Assembly: GCA_031271785.1 (NCBI GenBank)
Contig: JAISUZ010000066.1
Location: 1-36,290 of the forward strand
Length of the DNA stretch: 36,290 bases
Source: Fibrobacter sp.
Lineage (GTDB): Bacteria > Fibrobacterota > Fibrobacteria > Fibrobacterales > Fibrobacteraceae
Direction of reading: 5' to 3'
In this document: piece by piece, positions 1-8,979 of the stretch
Layout: each line of letters starts with the position of its first letter
Numbering within the stretch: position 1 is the first letter of the stretch
Notes under the pieces: generated by a model
The model's database searches: none
The model's input: only the letters and a program-made list of their open reading frames with translations
Told to the model about the DNA's origin: nothing
Program-made: the position numbers and the translations under genes

Positions 1-977
1 GCCCATTTGGATGTAGTTAAATTCCCATAAAAATCATCAAATAATTTGTTGATCATAATCCGTTGCCGTTCATTGATCAATGTATTTTTATGCGCTTCCC
101 AAAAGGATGCTTTTTTCACAATATTCTGCAAACTGGCTTCGGTTTCCTGTAAAGCATGTTTTAAACAGTTCAAAAACCAAAGTAACCATTCCGTAATATC
201 ACCGCTGCTATACTGCACGGTTCGGAGCGTTTGATAGTAAGTATCCCGCTCTTGCTGAATTTGTTTTGATAAACTGTAAAACCTTTCGGAACTGTTTTCA
301 CTGCGAGCAAGTAACATATCCGATATAGCGCGTGCCATTCGCCCGTTACCATCATCAAAAGGATGAATAATAATAAACCAGAAATGGGCGATTGCCGCTT
401 TCAAAACCGCGTCCATTACAATTTCTTCTTTATTCAGCCATGAAAGAAATTGATCCATTTCCGTTTTTACTTTCTTTGCTTCTATCGCTTCATAATGGAC
501 TTTTTCTTTTCCCATCCACCCTGAAACGACTTCCATTTCTGCCGTGCGATATTGAGCCACTTCAATTTTATGAAGTCCGCTGTAGCCTGTTGGAAATAAA
601 GCCGCATGCCAACCAAATAAACGCTCTTCTGTAAGCGGTTTTTGAAAATTATGGGTCGCATCGAGCATCATTTCAACAATCCCCTCAATATTACGAGGAG
701 AAGGAACAAGTCCGCCTGTGTTTATTCCTAAACGGCGGGCAATCGAAGAACGAACTTGCGCATAGTTTAATTTTTCTCCCTCGATTTCGGATGATTTAAG
801 AATGTCAATGGTTAATGTTTCCAATATTTTTTCTTCTTTAGCCGGAAACCCTAATGAATGAATTTGTCCCAACATTTTACCTTGCAAAAGGCGAACTTCG
901 CCAAGCGCTGCGCTTACCGTTGCATTTTGCCAATTGAAATGGGGCCAATCCTTATATTGATAGATGTATTTTTTCAT
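1..977 (-). CDS. Fic family protein (protein AMPylase/adenylyltransferase), C-terminus cut by window edge
   Basis: The frame is open from an ATG at 977 to the window start (325 codons, no stop), so the end is missing. It likely transfers AMP from ATP to a target protein hydroxyl. The Fic core motif HPFDDGNGRMAR lies near residues 205-216, with catalytic His205 and the phosphate-binding DGNGR. A flap segment (YRTAEMEVVSG) lies near 143-153. Upstream, SSEIEG at about 62-67 fits the inhibitory [S/T]xxxE[G/N] helix, so this is probably a self-inhibited class II Fic protein needing no separate antitoxin. The N-terminal ~80 residues resemble the domain often found in front of Fic in this subgroup (DUF4172-like). 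No strong ribosome-binding site is seen; tandem palindromes lie directly upstream. The stretch is AT-richer than the core genes, which suggests an acquired gene. The target is unknown. Confidence 0.9.
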   Translation of the reverse strand, partial: MKKYIYQYKDWPHFNWQNATVSAALGEVRLLQGKMLGQIHSLGFPAKEEKILETLTIDILKSSEIEGEKLNYAQVRSSIARRLGINTGGLVPSPRNIEGIVEMMLDATHNFQKPLTEERLFGWHAALFPTGYSGLHKIEVAQYRTAEMEVVSGWMGKEKVHYEAIEAKKVKTEMDQFLSWLNKEEIVMDAVLKAAIAHFWFIIIHPFDDGNGRMARAISDMLLARSENSSERFYSLSKQIQQERDTYYQTLRTVQYSSGDITEWLLWFLNCLKHALQETEASLQNIVKKASFWEAHKNTLINERQRIMINKLFDDFYGNLTTSKW

Positions 978-980
978 GTC

Positions 981-1046
981 TTGCGGTAAATATAACCTTT
1001 ATTCGCCGCAAAAATGCGGCAAATAATCGCTTTTTTCACCGCAAAT
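981..1046. repeat. Tandem pair of 33-bp imperfect palindromes at the fic start
   Basis: Two adjacent 33-bp units (981-1013 and 1014-1046) match at 24 of 33 positions by eye. Each begins with TGCGG(T/C)AAAT and ends with C(G/A)CCGCAAA, so each is itself an inverted repeat. The centre also holds a tight hairpin, GCCGCA-AAAA-TGCGGC (1005-1020). The pair begins 4 bp upstream of the fic ATG and covers the place where its ribosome-binding site and promoter would be. This placement fits a repressor operator or a translational control element. No regulator gene is visible beside it. Confidence 0.5.
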
Positions 1047-1163
1047 ACCTTAAATCAGAGTTGTGATGAGGATGTTGAATGTGATTTTAATATTTTTTGA
1101 GAAACCTTTAGGCTGGAAGCCGTTCCGGTTTGGAAAAACCAGGTAATGGTGCATACTTGTTGG

Positions 1164-1184
1164 ATGCTGAAGCGAGTTCAGCAT
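1164..1184. repeat. REP-like palindrome in the gap before the STM3941-like gene
   Basis: ATGCTGAA-GCGAG-TTCAGCAT forms a perfect 8-bp stem with a 5-nt loop. Short extragenic palindromes of this general form (GCTGAA...TTCAGC next to GTCAT) occur in many bacterial genomes. There is no T-run after it, so it is not an obvious terminator. The rest of 1047-1343 shows no gene and no other structure I can defend. Confidence 0.4.
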
Positions 1185-1343
1185 GACCCGGGTAACGTCA
1201 GTCTGAGAAGCATATAACGCGTGAAGCCGATAATGAGTTCTGCTTTTGACCCAATTTTGATCGGAGGTGCGGAGTGGCGAGGGGTTGTGCCGTTTGAAAA
1301 GATAATGCCTATTTGAACGTGGAAATGTTTAATCTATATGTTT

Positions 1344-1880
1344 TCATTGTTTGTATTTCTTCATTTCCTCTATCAATAAATTATACAACTTATCAAAGTT
1401 TTCCTGTAATATATTTGCGGAAATATTAATTGGCGAACCGAACATTTTGTAATTTATTTCCATTACTTTTCTTTTATGTGGACTTGTTACTTTGTTAATG
1501 TAATCCTGTGGATTTTTAACGATAAACGCCAAGAATTTTTGATTATTCACATTGCAAATTATGATTTCTTCGATGTCCGACCACAAAATAAATCCTGCCG
1601 AAAAGACGCTTGAATTGTCGATGATACCTTCCTTGTTTATAATTAATCCTGCTTTTTTATCCGAACGTTTACGGAATATGCTTACTGCACAAAATCCAAA
1701 GAGTAAGATAGATACAAGTCCTGTAATAGAAGTAATAGTCGGATTATACCAAGGAGTAATGAACATGGAAGGATTTATTAAAAAAAGTCCGCCAAGTATT
1801 ACAAAAACAATAGAACAGAACAGAGCTAATGACATTTTCTTTTTGCTCAATGGAATTTCAATTTGTTCTGTTTGTGCCAT
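1344..1880 (-). CDS. Small two-TM membrane protein, STM3941-like
   Basis: A 178-residue protein with two hydrophobic segments near residues 17-37 (SLALFCSIVFVILGGLFLI) and about 45-67. A basic loop (FRKRSDKK) follows, then a soluble domain of about 100 residues containing GFILWSDIEEIIICNVNNQKF. That W-x-D-I-x-x-I pattern after paired membrane helices is typical of the uncharacterised STM3941-type family, whose soluble part resembles a PH-like fold. The start is ATG at 1880 with only a weak AAGAGA upstream. Low GC matches the neighbouring fic gene rather than aspS. Molecular function is unknown; the family assignment is from pattern memory, not a search. Confidence 0.65.
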   Translation of the reverse strand: MAQTEQIEIPLSKKKMSLALFCSIVFVILGGLFLINPSMFITPWYNPTITSITGLVSILLFGFCAVSIFRKRSDKKAGLIINKEGIIDNSSVFSAGFILWSDIEEIIICNVNNQKFLAFIVKNPQDYINKVTSPHKRKVMEINYKMFGSPINISANILQENFDKLYNLLIEEMKKYKQ

Positions 1881-2000
1881 ATCGTTTTCTCTTGTGTTTC
1901 ATTGTTGATATTTTACTGTATTATCCGCCGGTTGCTTACTATAATGTAATCTCTTTTTTATACCATATCAAAGAATGCCGTATTTTACATTCTTGAACTC

Positions 2001-2031
2001 AAAAAACTCACCGGTGATAGATTCCGGTGAG
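2001..2031 (-). terminator. Rho-independent terminator after aspS
   Basis: Read on the minus strand, CTCACCGG (complement of 2024-2031) pairs with CCGGTGAG (complement of 2007-2014) around a 9-nt loop. A run of six T (2001-2006 on the plus strand is AAAAAA) follows. It lies 25 bp past the aspS stop and before the next minus-strand gene, so it probably ends the aspS transcript. Confidence 0.8.
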
Positions 2032-2055
2032 TCTGTTTATTTTCGAAGATTCGTT

Positions 2056-3834
2056 TTATTTCGGGAGGTTTACCGAGATATGAATGTCTTGGAGTTGTTC
2101 GAGTTCGACTTCGCTAGGGCTTTGGTCCATGGGGCTTGAGGCGCTTGTGTTTTTCGGGAATGCGATAAAGTCGCGGATAGAGTCGAAGCCTTCGAGGGTG
2201 GCGACAACGCGGTCGAGGCCGAAGGCAAGTCCGCCGTGCGGGGGAGCGCCGTATTTGAACGCATCCACAAAGAATCCGAATTTTTCGCGTACCTGTTCTT
2301 CGGTGAGTCCGAGCAGGCGGAACACTTTTTCCTGTACTTGCGGGTTGTGAATTCGTACGGAGCCGCCGCCGATTTCCACGCCGTTCAGTACAAGGTCATA
2401 AGCTTGTGCGTTACAGTTTTTGAGGTCCCCGGAGAGCATCGTTTCCAGGTGCTCGGGCATGGGGCTCGTGAACGGATGGTGCATGCTCATGTAGCGCCCT
2501 TCGGTTTCGCTGTATTCGAACATCGGGAAGTCGGTGATCCATACAAATTCACGCACGCTTGGGTCCATCAGGTTTTTGAGGCGCGCAATTTCAAGGCGGA
2601 GTTGTCCCATGGCGTTTGCCGCCATTTTTTCATTACCGGCGATAAAGAACATCATGTCGCCCGCTTCGGCGCCGGTGGCGTCGCGGAGCGCGTTCAGCTG
2701 TTCGGTGGTGAAAAATTTTCCGACTTGTGTTTCCACTTCGCCGCCTTCTTTCACGCGCATCCACACGAGGCCTTTGGAACCGTAACGCCCTACGTAAGCG
2801 GTTAAATCGTCGATTTGTTTGCGGGTAAAGTCCACGCAGCCTTTGGCGGCGATACCGCGTACCACGCCGCCCGAGGCGATTACGTTTTTGAACACGCCGA
2901 ATTCCGAAGCGGCGGCGATGGAAGATACATCGCGGATTTCAAGGTCGAAGCGGAGGTCGGGTTTGTCGGAGCCGTATTTAAGCATGGCTTCGGCATATTT
3001 CATGCGGCGGATGGTTTTCGGCGGGGTGAAGCCCCAGACTTTTCCGATGACTTCCGTGACAAAACGGTCGAAGAGTTCGATGATATCGTCCTGTTCCACA
3101 AAAGACATTTCCACGTCGATTTGCGTAAATTCGGGTTGGCGGTCGGCGCGGAGGTCCTCGTCGCGGAAACATTTGGCGATTTGATAATAGCGGTCCATAC
3201 CGGCGATCATCAAAAGTTGTTTGTATTGCTGCGGGCTTTGCGGCAATGCGTAAAATTTGCCCGGGTTCACGCGACTCGGCACCAGATAATCGCGGGCGCC
3301 TTCCGGCGTGCTTTTACAGAGAACCGGCGTTTCGATATCTTCGAAACCGTTGGCGTGGAAAAAGTCGTGCACTTCTTTGAGGAAACGGCTTTTTAAGATA
3401 AGGTTCTTTTGAATCCAGGGGCGGCGCAAATCCAAGTAGCGGTAACGCAGGCGAAGATCGTCGTTTTCCCGGCATTCTTCTTTGGGGTCGTTGATTGCAA
3501 GCGGCGGATTTTCCGAAGCGTTCAGAATGGTGAGCGCGTTGATTCTAACGTCGATCATTCCGGTGGAAAGTTTATCGTTTTGCATGCCTTCGGGGCGCGC
3601 TTGAACGGTTCCCGTGACGGTAATTACATATTCATTGCGGAGCGCTTCGGCCGTAGCATAAATTCCGGCATAGTATTTGGGGTCAAAAACGATTTGCGTT
3701 TTTCCGTATTTGTCGCGGAGATCCACGAAAATAACACCGCCCAAGTCCCGGCGGCGATCCACCCAGCCTGCGAGAGAAACTGTTTTACCTACATCTTCAA
3801 GGCGCAGTGCGCCGCAGTTATGCGTCCGTTTCAT
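2056..3834 (-). CDS. aspS: Aspartyl-tRNA synthetase, bacterial type
   Basis: A class II aminoacyl-tRNA synthetase of 592 residues that charges tRNA-Asp. The N-terminal OB-fold anticodon-binding domain (GWVDRRRDLGGVIFVDLRD) is followed by the catalytic core with motif 2 (FRDEDLRADRQPEFTQID, near residue 223). A bacterial-specific insertion (GAD) domain follows. Motif 3 (HGGLAFGLDRV) lies near residue 540. The length matches the family's usual ~590. The frame is open 19 codons further upstream, but ATG 3834 begins with the expected MKRTHNCG and has AGGAAG about 8-11 nt before it, so I chose that start. It stands alone, with its own terminator. Whether it is discriminating or also makes Asp-tRNA-Asn cannot be told by eye. 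Confidence 0.97.
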   Translation of the reverse strand: MKRTHNCGALRLEDVGKTVSLAGWVDRRRDLGGVIFVDLRDKYGKTQIVFDPKYYAGIYATAEALRNEYVITVTGTVQARPEGMQNDKLSTGMIDVRINALTILNASENPPLAINDPKEECRENDDLRLRYRYLDLRRPWIQKNLILKSRFLKEVHDFFHANGFEDIETPVLCKSTPEGARDYLVPSRVNPGKFYALPQSPQQYKQLLMIAGMDRYYQIAKCFRDEDLRADRQPEFTQIDVEMSFVEQDDIIELFDRFVTEVIGKVWGFTPPKTIRRMKYAEAMLKYGSDKPDLRFDLEIRDVSSIAAASEFGVFKNVIASGGVVRGIAAKGCVDFTRKQIDDLTAYVGRYGSKGLVWMRVKEGGEVETQVGKFFTTEQLNALRDATGAEAGDMMFFIAGNEKMAANAMGQLRLEIARLKNLMDPSVREFVWITDFPMFEYSETEGRYMSMHHPFTSPMPEHLETMLSGDLKNCNAQAYDLVLNGVEIGGGSVRIHNPQVQEKVFRLLGLTEEQVREKFGFFVDAFKYGAPPHGGLAFGLDRVVATLEGFDSIRDFIAFPKNTSASSPMDQSPSEVELEQLQDIHISVNLPK

Positions 3835-3893
3835 AAAAAAGAACTTCCTATCGGATAAATTTCGCGGGGAAAGATAGTAAAAAGCATTCAAGA

Positions 3894-3944
3894 GGGTGGG
3901 GGAGGCCTCCCCCTCGCTTCAGCCCGGGATCACCGCGGTTTCTT
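3894..3944 (+). repeat. Repeat family A, partial copy A1 (near aspS promoter)
   Basis: It shares the left end of family A: a GGGGG...CCCCC hairpin, then TCGCTTCA(A/G)CCCGGG and (A/C)TCGCGG-like sequence. In this copy the hairpin is a perfect 16-bp palindrome, GGGGGAGGCCTCCCCC (3898-3913). Similarity to the other copies stops near 3944. It starts about 15 bp upstream of a TACTAT (-10-like, minus strand, 3874-3879), so it occupies the place of the aspS -35 box. Confidence 0.65.
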
Positions 3945-4020
3945 AACTTAAGTGCTTCGGACATAAAAATTAGGGACAAAGTGGCGATGAATTTGTCATG
4001 GCGAGAGCAGAGCCCGCGGC

Positions 4021-4203
4021 CATCCGGACTCTGTATTATTCCTTACCGGATCGCCGCACGCGTTCCGCGTTCGCGATCACATTATATGACCTTACGAACA
4101 AGGGGGGATGCGCAAAACCGGGCGCGGGTTCCGGCGACTGAAAGAAGCCGAATCAGAACCCGCGATTACCCCGGGTTGAAGCGAGGGGGACGTGCCCCCT
4201 CCT
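4021..4203 (-). repeat. Repeat family A, full copy A2
   Basis: This 183-bp copy is nearly identical, in reverse orientation, to 10876-11058. Read on the minus strand it has a GGGGG-CACGT-CCCCC hairpin, then TCGCTTCAACCCGGGG. A 9-bp stem follows (plus strand CGCGGGTTC 4123-4131 with GAACCCGCG 4156-4164), then a GGTTTTGCGCATCCCCCC block and a GCGAACGCGGAACGCGTGCGG block. With A1 it forms inverted ends of a ~310-bp segment (3894-4203). A frame open through it would encode a peptide, but the same peptide appears at the other copy only because the DNA is repeated; I see no gene. The rest of the gap (4204-4359) shows no clear promoter and no TPP riboswitch. Confidence 0.85.
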
Positions 4204-4359
4204 AAACAATTTTGCCTTTGTTTGTTCGGATTGAATGGGTGCGGAAACTTTCCTTTTTTTAATACTTCGATAATCCGGTTTCCCGAATTTTCAAATCCTT
4301 AGTCTTTGTATGAGGTTTCCGCCGTTCCATCGCCCTATACTTTTTTATATTCGAGGCTG

Positions 4360-4560
4360 ATGAATTTATTTTTGAACGGCAATGCGGTGAAAGCGGAACA
4401 AGGTGTTACTTTGGATGCTTTTTTATGTTCTCATGATTTGAAGCGCGCGGGGATTGCCGTGGCTGTGAATGATGCTGTGGTTCCCCGTTCCCGGTGGGAA
4501 TTTTCTGTTTTGAATGAAAGTGACCGGGTTCTCGTAATTGAAGTGGCGCAGGGTGGATAG
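4360..4560 (+). CDS. thiS: Sulfur carrier protein ThiS
   Basis: A 66-residue ubiquitin-fold protein that carries sulfur as a C-terminal thiocarboxylate for making the thiazole half of thiamine. The chain starts MNLFLNGN and ends in the required Gly-Gly (EVAQGG), which ThiF would adenylate. The start at 4360 gives the family's usual length and has GAGG just upstream (short spacing); an upstream in-frame ATG at 4306 would add 18 residues unlike the family. Its stop is followed directly by the thiC ATG, so the two are co-translated. ThiF, ThiG, ThiH and ThiO partners are not in the window. Confidence 0.93.
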   Translation: MNLFLNGNAVKAEQGVTLDAFLCSHDLKRAGIAVAVNDAVVPRSRWEFSVLNESDRVLVIEVAQGG

Positions 4561-6258
<1,698 letters not shown>

Positions 6259-6280
6259 AAGGCGCCGTCTAAAATTTCTT

Positions 6281-6345
6281 TTTTATGAGATCTGCAATAA
6301 CATATCGTATTGATTCGGTTCGTGCTTGCATGAAAGTTAGGGAAA
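6281..6345 (+). repeat. Repeat family C, copy C1 (downstream of thiC)
   Basis: About 65 bp starting TTTTTATGAGATC and running through ATTCGGTTCGTGC and GCATGAAAGTTAGGGA is ~80% identical by eye to the reverse complement of 35628-35692. Both copies read away from a gene end: this one begins ~22 bp after the thiC stop. Beyond the shared block come A/G-rich words (AGGATATGAGAAATGGGATA). The remainder of the gap to 6444 holds only a weak CGCAC-TGG-GTGCG hairpin near 6390. Confidence 0.6.
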
Positions 6346-6444
6346 TAGGATATGAGAAATGGGATAAGAATACTGCCGCTGTCATCCCGCACTGGGTGCG
6401 AACAAATCGGCGGCGCACATTTCAATTTTTAGAGATGCCCTAAA

Positions 6445-7044
6445 ATGGAACTTTTACTCGTTTCAAGCCCCGAAGATTTTGCGGGAGAGCACACCATGGT
6501 GGAGGCTCTTTTTGAAATGGGGCTCACGCGGTTTCACTTGCGGAAACCGCGGCATTCCGCAGCGATGCTCGAGCGCTGGGTTCTCGGTTTGAATCCGGAT
6601 TTTCATTCGCAAATTGTGATTCACGGACACCCGGAAGTCGCGCGTGCCTTGAACCTGCTCGGGTTTCACATGAACGCCGCCTGGTTTGAAACGCATCCGG
6701 AACCGGACTCGCTTTTGCGGAGCGCTTCGGCGCATTCCTTGGAAGAACTCGGAAAACTTCCCGCCGATTTATCTTACGCGTGGATCAGCCCTGTGTTTGA
6801 TTCCATCTCTAAAACGGATTATCCGTCGGCGTTTTCTTTAGAAGAACTTTCCGGTTTTCTTATCAAGCATCATGCGGAAAGTAAAGTTCCTGTTTATGCC
6901 TTGGGCGGGATTGATGAAGATAACTTAAAAGCGGTGGCGCAAGCCGGTTTTGACGGCGCGGTGGTTTTGGGGAGCGTTTGGAATCACATCAATCCGCTTC
7001 ACGCCTGGAAACGCTTGGTGCGTGCCCGCGCCGTATTGCGTTAA
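6445..7044 (+). CDS. Thiamine phosphate synthase-like protein (ThiE/TenI family)
   Basis: A TIM-barrel protein of 199 residues. Family landmarks are HLRKP near residue 32 (place of the usual QLR-K), SAHSLEEL near 95 (usual VSxHS), WISPVFDSISKTDYP near 112 (the GPVFxTxTK phosphate loop) and YALGGIDEDNL...GFDGAVVLGSVW near 151-180. ThiE joins HMP diphosphate with thiazole phosphate; TenI is the related thiazole tautomerase. The usual IINDR is IVIHGH and GVHLGQ is GFHMNA, so the choice between ThiE and TenI is open. It follows thiS-thiC but is separated by a repeat. Its TAA overlaps the stop of the convergent gene (shared TTAA at 7041-7044). Confidence 0.8.
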   Translation: MELLLVSSPEDFAGEHTMVEALFEMGLTRFHLRKPRHSAAMLERWVLGLNPDFHSQIVIHGHPEVARALNLLGFHMNAAWFETHPEPDSLLRSASAHSLEELGKLPADLSYAWISPVFDSISKTDYPSAFSLEELSGFLIKHHAESKVPVYALGGIDEDNLKAVAQAGFDGAVVLGSVWNHINPLHAWKRLVRARAVLR

Positions 7045-7979
7045 AGTTTTTGCGGTAATTCTTTGTCGAGGAGAGGGTAAATGCGGTTGAGTTCCAGCAG
7101 CCCTCGAATGAAATCCGGATTCCCTTGAAAAAATCGAATGGATTCTACCGGCATGGCGGCATCGAAAGCGGGTTCGGTGGAGAGGTATTTTTTCCGCACG
7201 AGAGCCATAAACGAGTGTTTGTTGAAACGCACGCCGCTCATCATTTTTTGATGCGCCGCAAGAAAATCTTCGCTTGAGACAGAGCATTCTCCGCCGGCAG
7301 CATCTTTGTTTTTGGGAGCGGCTTCTATAAAAGCGGAAAGCAACAGTTGTTCGCCGGCGGAAAGGAGCGTTGCCGGGTACTCGTGTTGAGTCGCGCGCAA
7401 AAACAGGGTTTGGTACAAAAGAGAAATCACGTTGGGGTGCGGAACCCGGATTTGAGTTTGCACTATTTCAAACAATTGAAGCGCTGCGAGCGCCTTGATT
7501 AAGCGGAGCGATTGGGAATAACTCAATCCGTTAATTTGTTCGATTCCGGATAAAATAAGATTCAAATCCAGAGTTCGGTTTTCGGATTTTTGAAGATGGC
7601 GTTCCATTAAAAAGAGAGCGGCCGGCAGCGCGCGGAGAATTTGCGTTTGTTCTTCTCTTTCGCGGGCTTCCCGGTTTCTTTGGCTCAGGGTTTGGAGCAC
7701 CGGGCGGAGCCATGCCGGATAACTTTCGAGCGTTTCATCGAACTCTTGGCGGTTGATCACCATCAACTCGGTTTCTTCGAGCGCTTGCAGAGTGTAAGGG
7801 TTCGGGAGCGTTTCAAAAAAAGAATGCTCGCCGATAATAGCGCCCGCGCCGATTTCTCCGAGGGAAACATTTTTTTCACCCTCGCGTTTCCGCATTTCAA
7901 GAGAACCGCTGCGAACGACATACATGGAGTCGCCCGGACTGCCTTCCGTAAAAAGAATCTCGTCTTCTTTGAGAATCAT
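7041..7979 (-). CDS. Cyclic-nucleotide-binding-domain protein 2 (Crp-like, altered pocket)
   Basis: A 312-residue protein. Residues ~1-110 are a Crp-type beta-roll (ILKEDEILFTEGSPGDSMYVVRSGSLEM, then GAIIGEHSFFETLPNPYTLQALEET). In the phosphate-binding cassette the Arg-Ser that grips cyclic nucleotide in E. coli CRP is replaced by Asn-Pro followed by Tyr-Thr, so cNMP binding is doubtful. A helical part near 150-200 (INGLSYSQSLRLIKALAALQLFEI) looks like a degenerate winged helix, followed by ~120 residues I do not recognise. The start at 7979 overlaps the stop of the upstream gene in ATGA and has GGGGAG upstream. A longer open frame reaching 8297 is out of frame with the real upstream gene and was not used. 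Confidence 0.8.
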   Translation of the reverse strand: MILKEDEILFTEGSPGDSMYVVRSGSLEMRKREGEKNVSLGEIGAGAIIGEHSFFETLPNPYTLQALEETELMVINRQEFDETLESYPAWLRPVLQTLSQRNREAREREEQTQILRALPAALFLMERHLQKSENRTLDLNLILSGIEQINGLSYSQSLRLIKALAALQLFEIVQTQIRVPHPNVISLLYQTLFLRATQHEYPATLLSAGEQLLLSAFIEAAPKNKDAAGGECSVSSEDFLAAHQKMMSGVRFNKHSFMALVRKKYLSTEPAFDAAMPVESIRFFQGNPDFIRGLLELNRIYPLLDKELPQKL

Positions 7980-8608
7980 CGGAAAACTCCCCGGAATCCG
8001 GATTCCGCAAACACATTCAATAAATTCGGATTCGGAATGCGGATTAAGTTGAGCGATTCGGAGTACTCCGCGAGCCGGCGGGCGGTAATGCTCTGCAGTA
8101 AATCGCGGGTTTCTTCGGGAGAAACTTGCGTAAGCCAGGAATATTCGGCAAAGCAGAGTTCCGCATTCAGAGGCGCTTCTCCGCGGAGCGCTAAAAAACG
8201 AGCGAAACTTTGAAGCGGATTGGGGAGGAGCGGCACAGCAGGTTTTCCGGCGGCTCTGGTTTCGGCAGATATTTTCTTGATCACGGCGAGAAGCCAAACC
8301 GGAATATTTCTGAACAGCGTATAAATGTCTTCTTCCGAAACTACCGTTAAAACGGAATCCGTTACCGCGCGGATAGAGTAAGGCGCGGCTTCACCTTCGA
8401 GCAAGGAAAGCGTTCCTGTCAATGAACCGGCGCCGAGCGATAGAATCTTTTTTTCAACCCCGTATTTTTCCGAGAAAGCGGTCAGCTCTCCGGACTCGAC
8501 CACAAGAAGTTCCCGCTTGATTTCACCCTCTTTTAAAACAAGAGAACCCGCCGGGACAAATCGCTTCTCCGGCGGGAGTTCTGATGCTAATATTTCACCG
8601 GAAGCCAA
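7976..8608 (-). CDS. Cyclic-nucleotide-binding-domain protein 1 (Crp-like, altered pocket)
   Basis: A 210-residue protein about the size of CRP. The N-terminal beta-roll (FVPAGSLVLKEGEIKRELLVVESGELTAFS; GAGSLTGTLSLLEGEAAPYSIRAVTD) is followed by a long helix and a C-terminal winged-helix-like part (WLTQVSPEETRDLLQSITARRLAEY...LIRIPNPNLL). The ligand cassette has Ala-Pro-Tyr-Ser where CRP has Arg-Ser, the same type of change as in the next gene. The start is TTG at 8608, supported by GGAAG 6 nt upstream. It sits 21 bp after rplS with no terminator, so it is probably co-transcribed with the ribosomal/tRNA-modification genes, and it is translationally coupled to the second CNB gene. Whether it binds DNA is not shown. 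Confidence 0.8.
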   Translation of the reverse strand: MASGEILASELPPEKRFVPAGSLVLKEGEIKRELLVVESGELTAFSEKYGVEKKILSLGAGSLTGTLSLLEGEAAPYSIRAVTDSVLTVVSEEDIYTLFRNIPVWLLAVIKKISAETRAAGKPAVPLLPNPLQSFARFLALRGEAPLNAELCFAEYSWLTQVSPEETRDLLQSITARRLAEYSESLNLIRIPNPNLLNVFAESGFRGVFR

Positions 8609-8629
8609 TGCGAACTTCCTTTTTGAAAA

Positions 8630-8977
8630 TTAGTCTTGACGTTCGAGAATGCGAGCCGCTTTACCGCGGAGATCACGCATGTAGAAAATACGCGCTTGAC
8701 GTACTTTACCCGGACGGTCGATTTTGAAAGATTCGATGCGGGGGCTGTGAACCGGGAAAATACGTTCAACGGCAACGTTGCCGGACATTTTGCGCACGGT
8801 AAGCGTAGTGGAAATACCCGCGTTTTTCTTTTGGATGATAACGCCCTTGAACGGCTGAATGCGTTCTTTCGCGCCTTCGATCACTTTCACATTTACAGTG
8901 ATGGTATCGCCGGTACGGAAGTCGGGCATATCGGACTTTTTGCTTTCATGATGAATTGTTTCAATGTTCAAAGACAT
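8630..8977 (-). CDS. rplS: 50S ribosomal protein L19
   Basis: A 115-residue ribosomal protein at the 30S-50S interface. It has the conserved core FRTGDTITVNVKVIEGAKERIQPFKGVIIQKKNAGISTTLTVRKMS and RIFPVHSP, plus the basic end YMRDLRGKAARI. ATG 8977 is preceded by GAGG with 7 nt spacing; an in-frame TTG two codons earlier is less likely. It starts 2 bp after the trmD stop. Operon order rpsP-rimM-trmD-rplS is the conserved bacterial arrangement. Confidence 0.97.
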   Translation of the reverse strand: MSLNIETIHHESKKSDMPDFRTGDTITVNVKVIEGAKERIQPFKGVIIQKKNAGISTTLTVRKMSGNVAVERIFPVHSPRIESFKIDRPGKVRQARIFYMRDLRGKAARILERQD

Positions 8978-8979
8978 AT

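Noticed and set aside
2236-3858. Long plus-strand open frames opposite aspS
   Set aside because: They are antisense frames created by the codon bias of aspS, with no family features.
3981-4205. Open frame whose peptide recurs at 10853-11074
   Set aside because: The shared peptide only reflects the two copies of DNA repeat family A; no domain, no ribosome-binding site, and the fourth copy does not keep the frame.
4204-4359. TPP riboswitch upstream of thiS-thiC
   Set aside because: The conserved CTGAGA and ACCTGATCTGGATAATGCC-type cores were looked for and not found; only AT-rich leader is seen.
7980-8297. Extension of CNB protein 2 to a 418-residue protein
   Set aside because: The added N-terminus lies out of frame inside CNB protein 1 and is low-complexity Arg/Ser/Cys; the ATGA overlap at 7976-7979 with GGGGAG upstream marks the real start.
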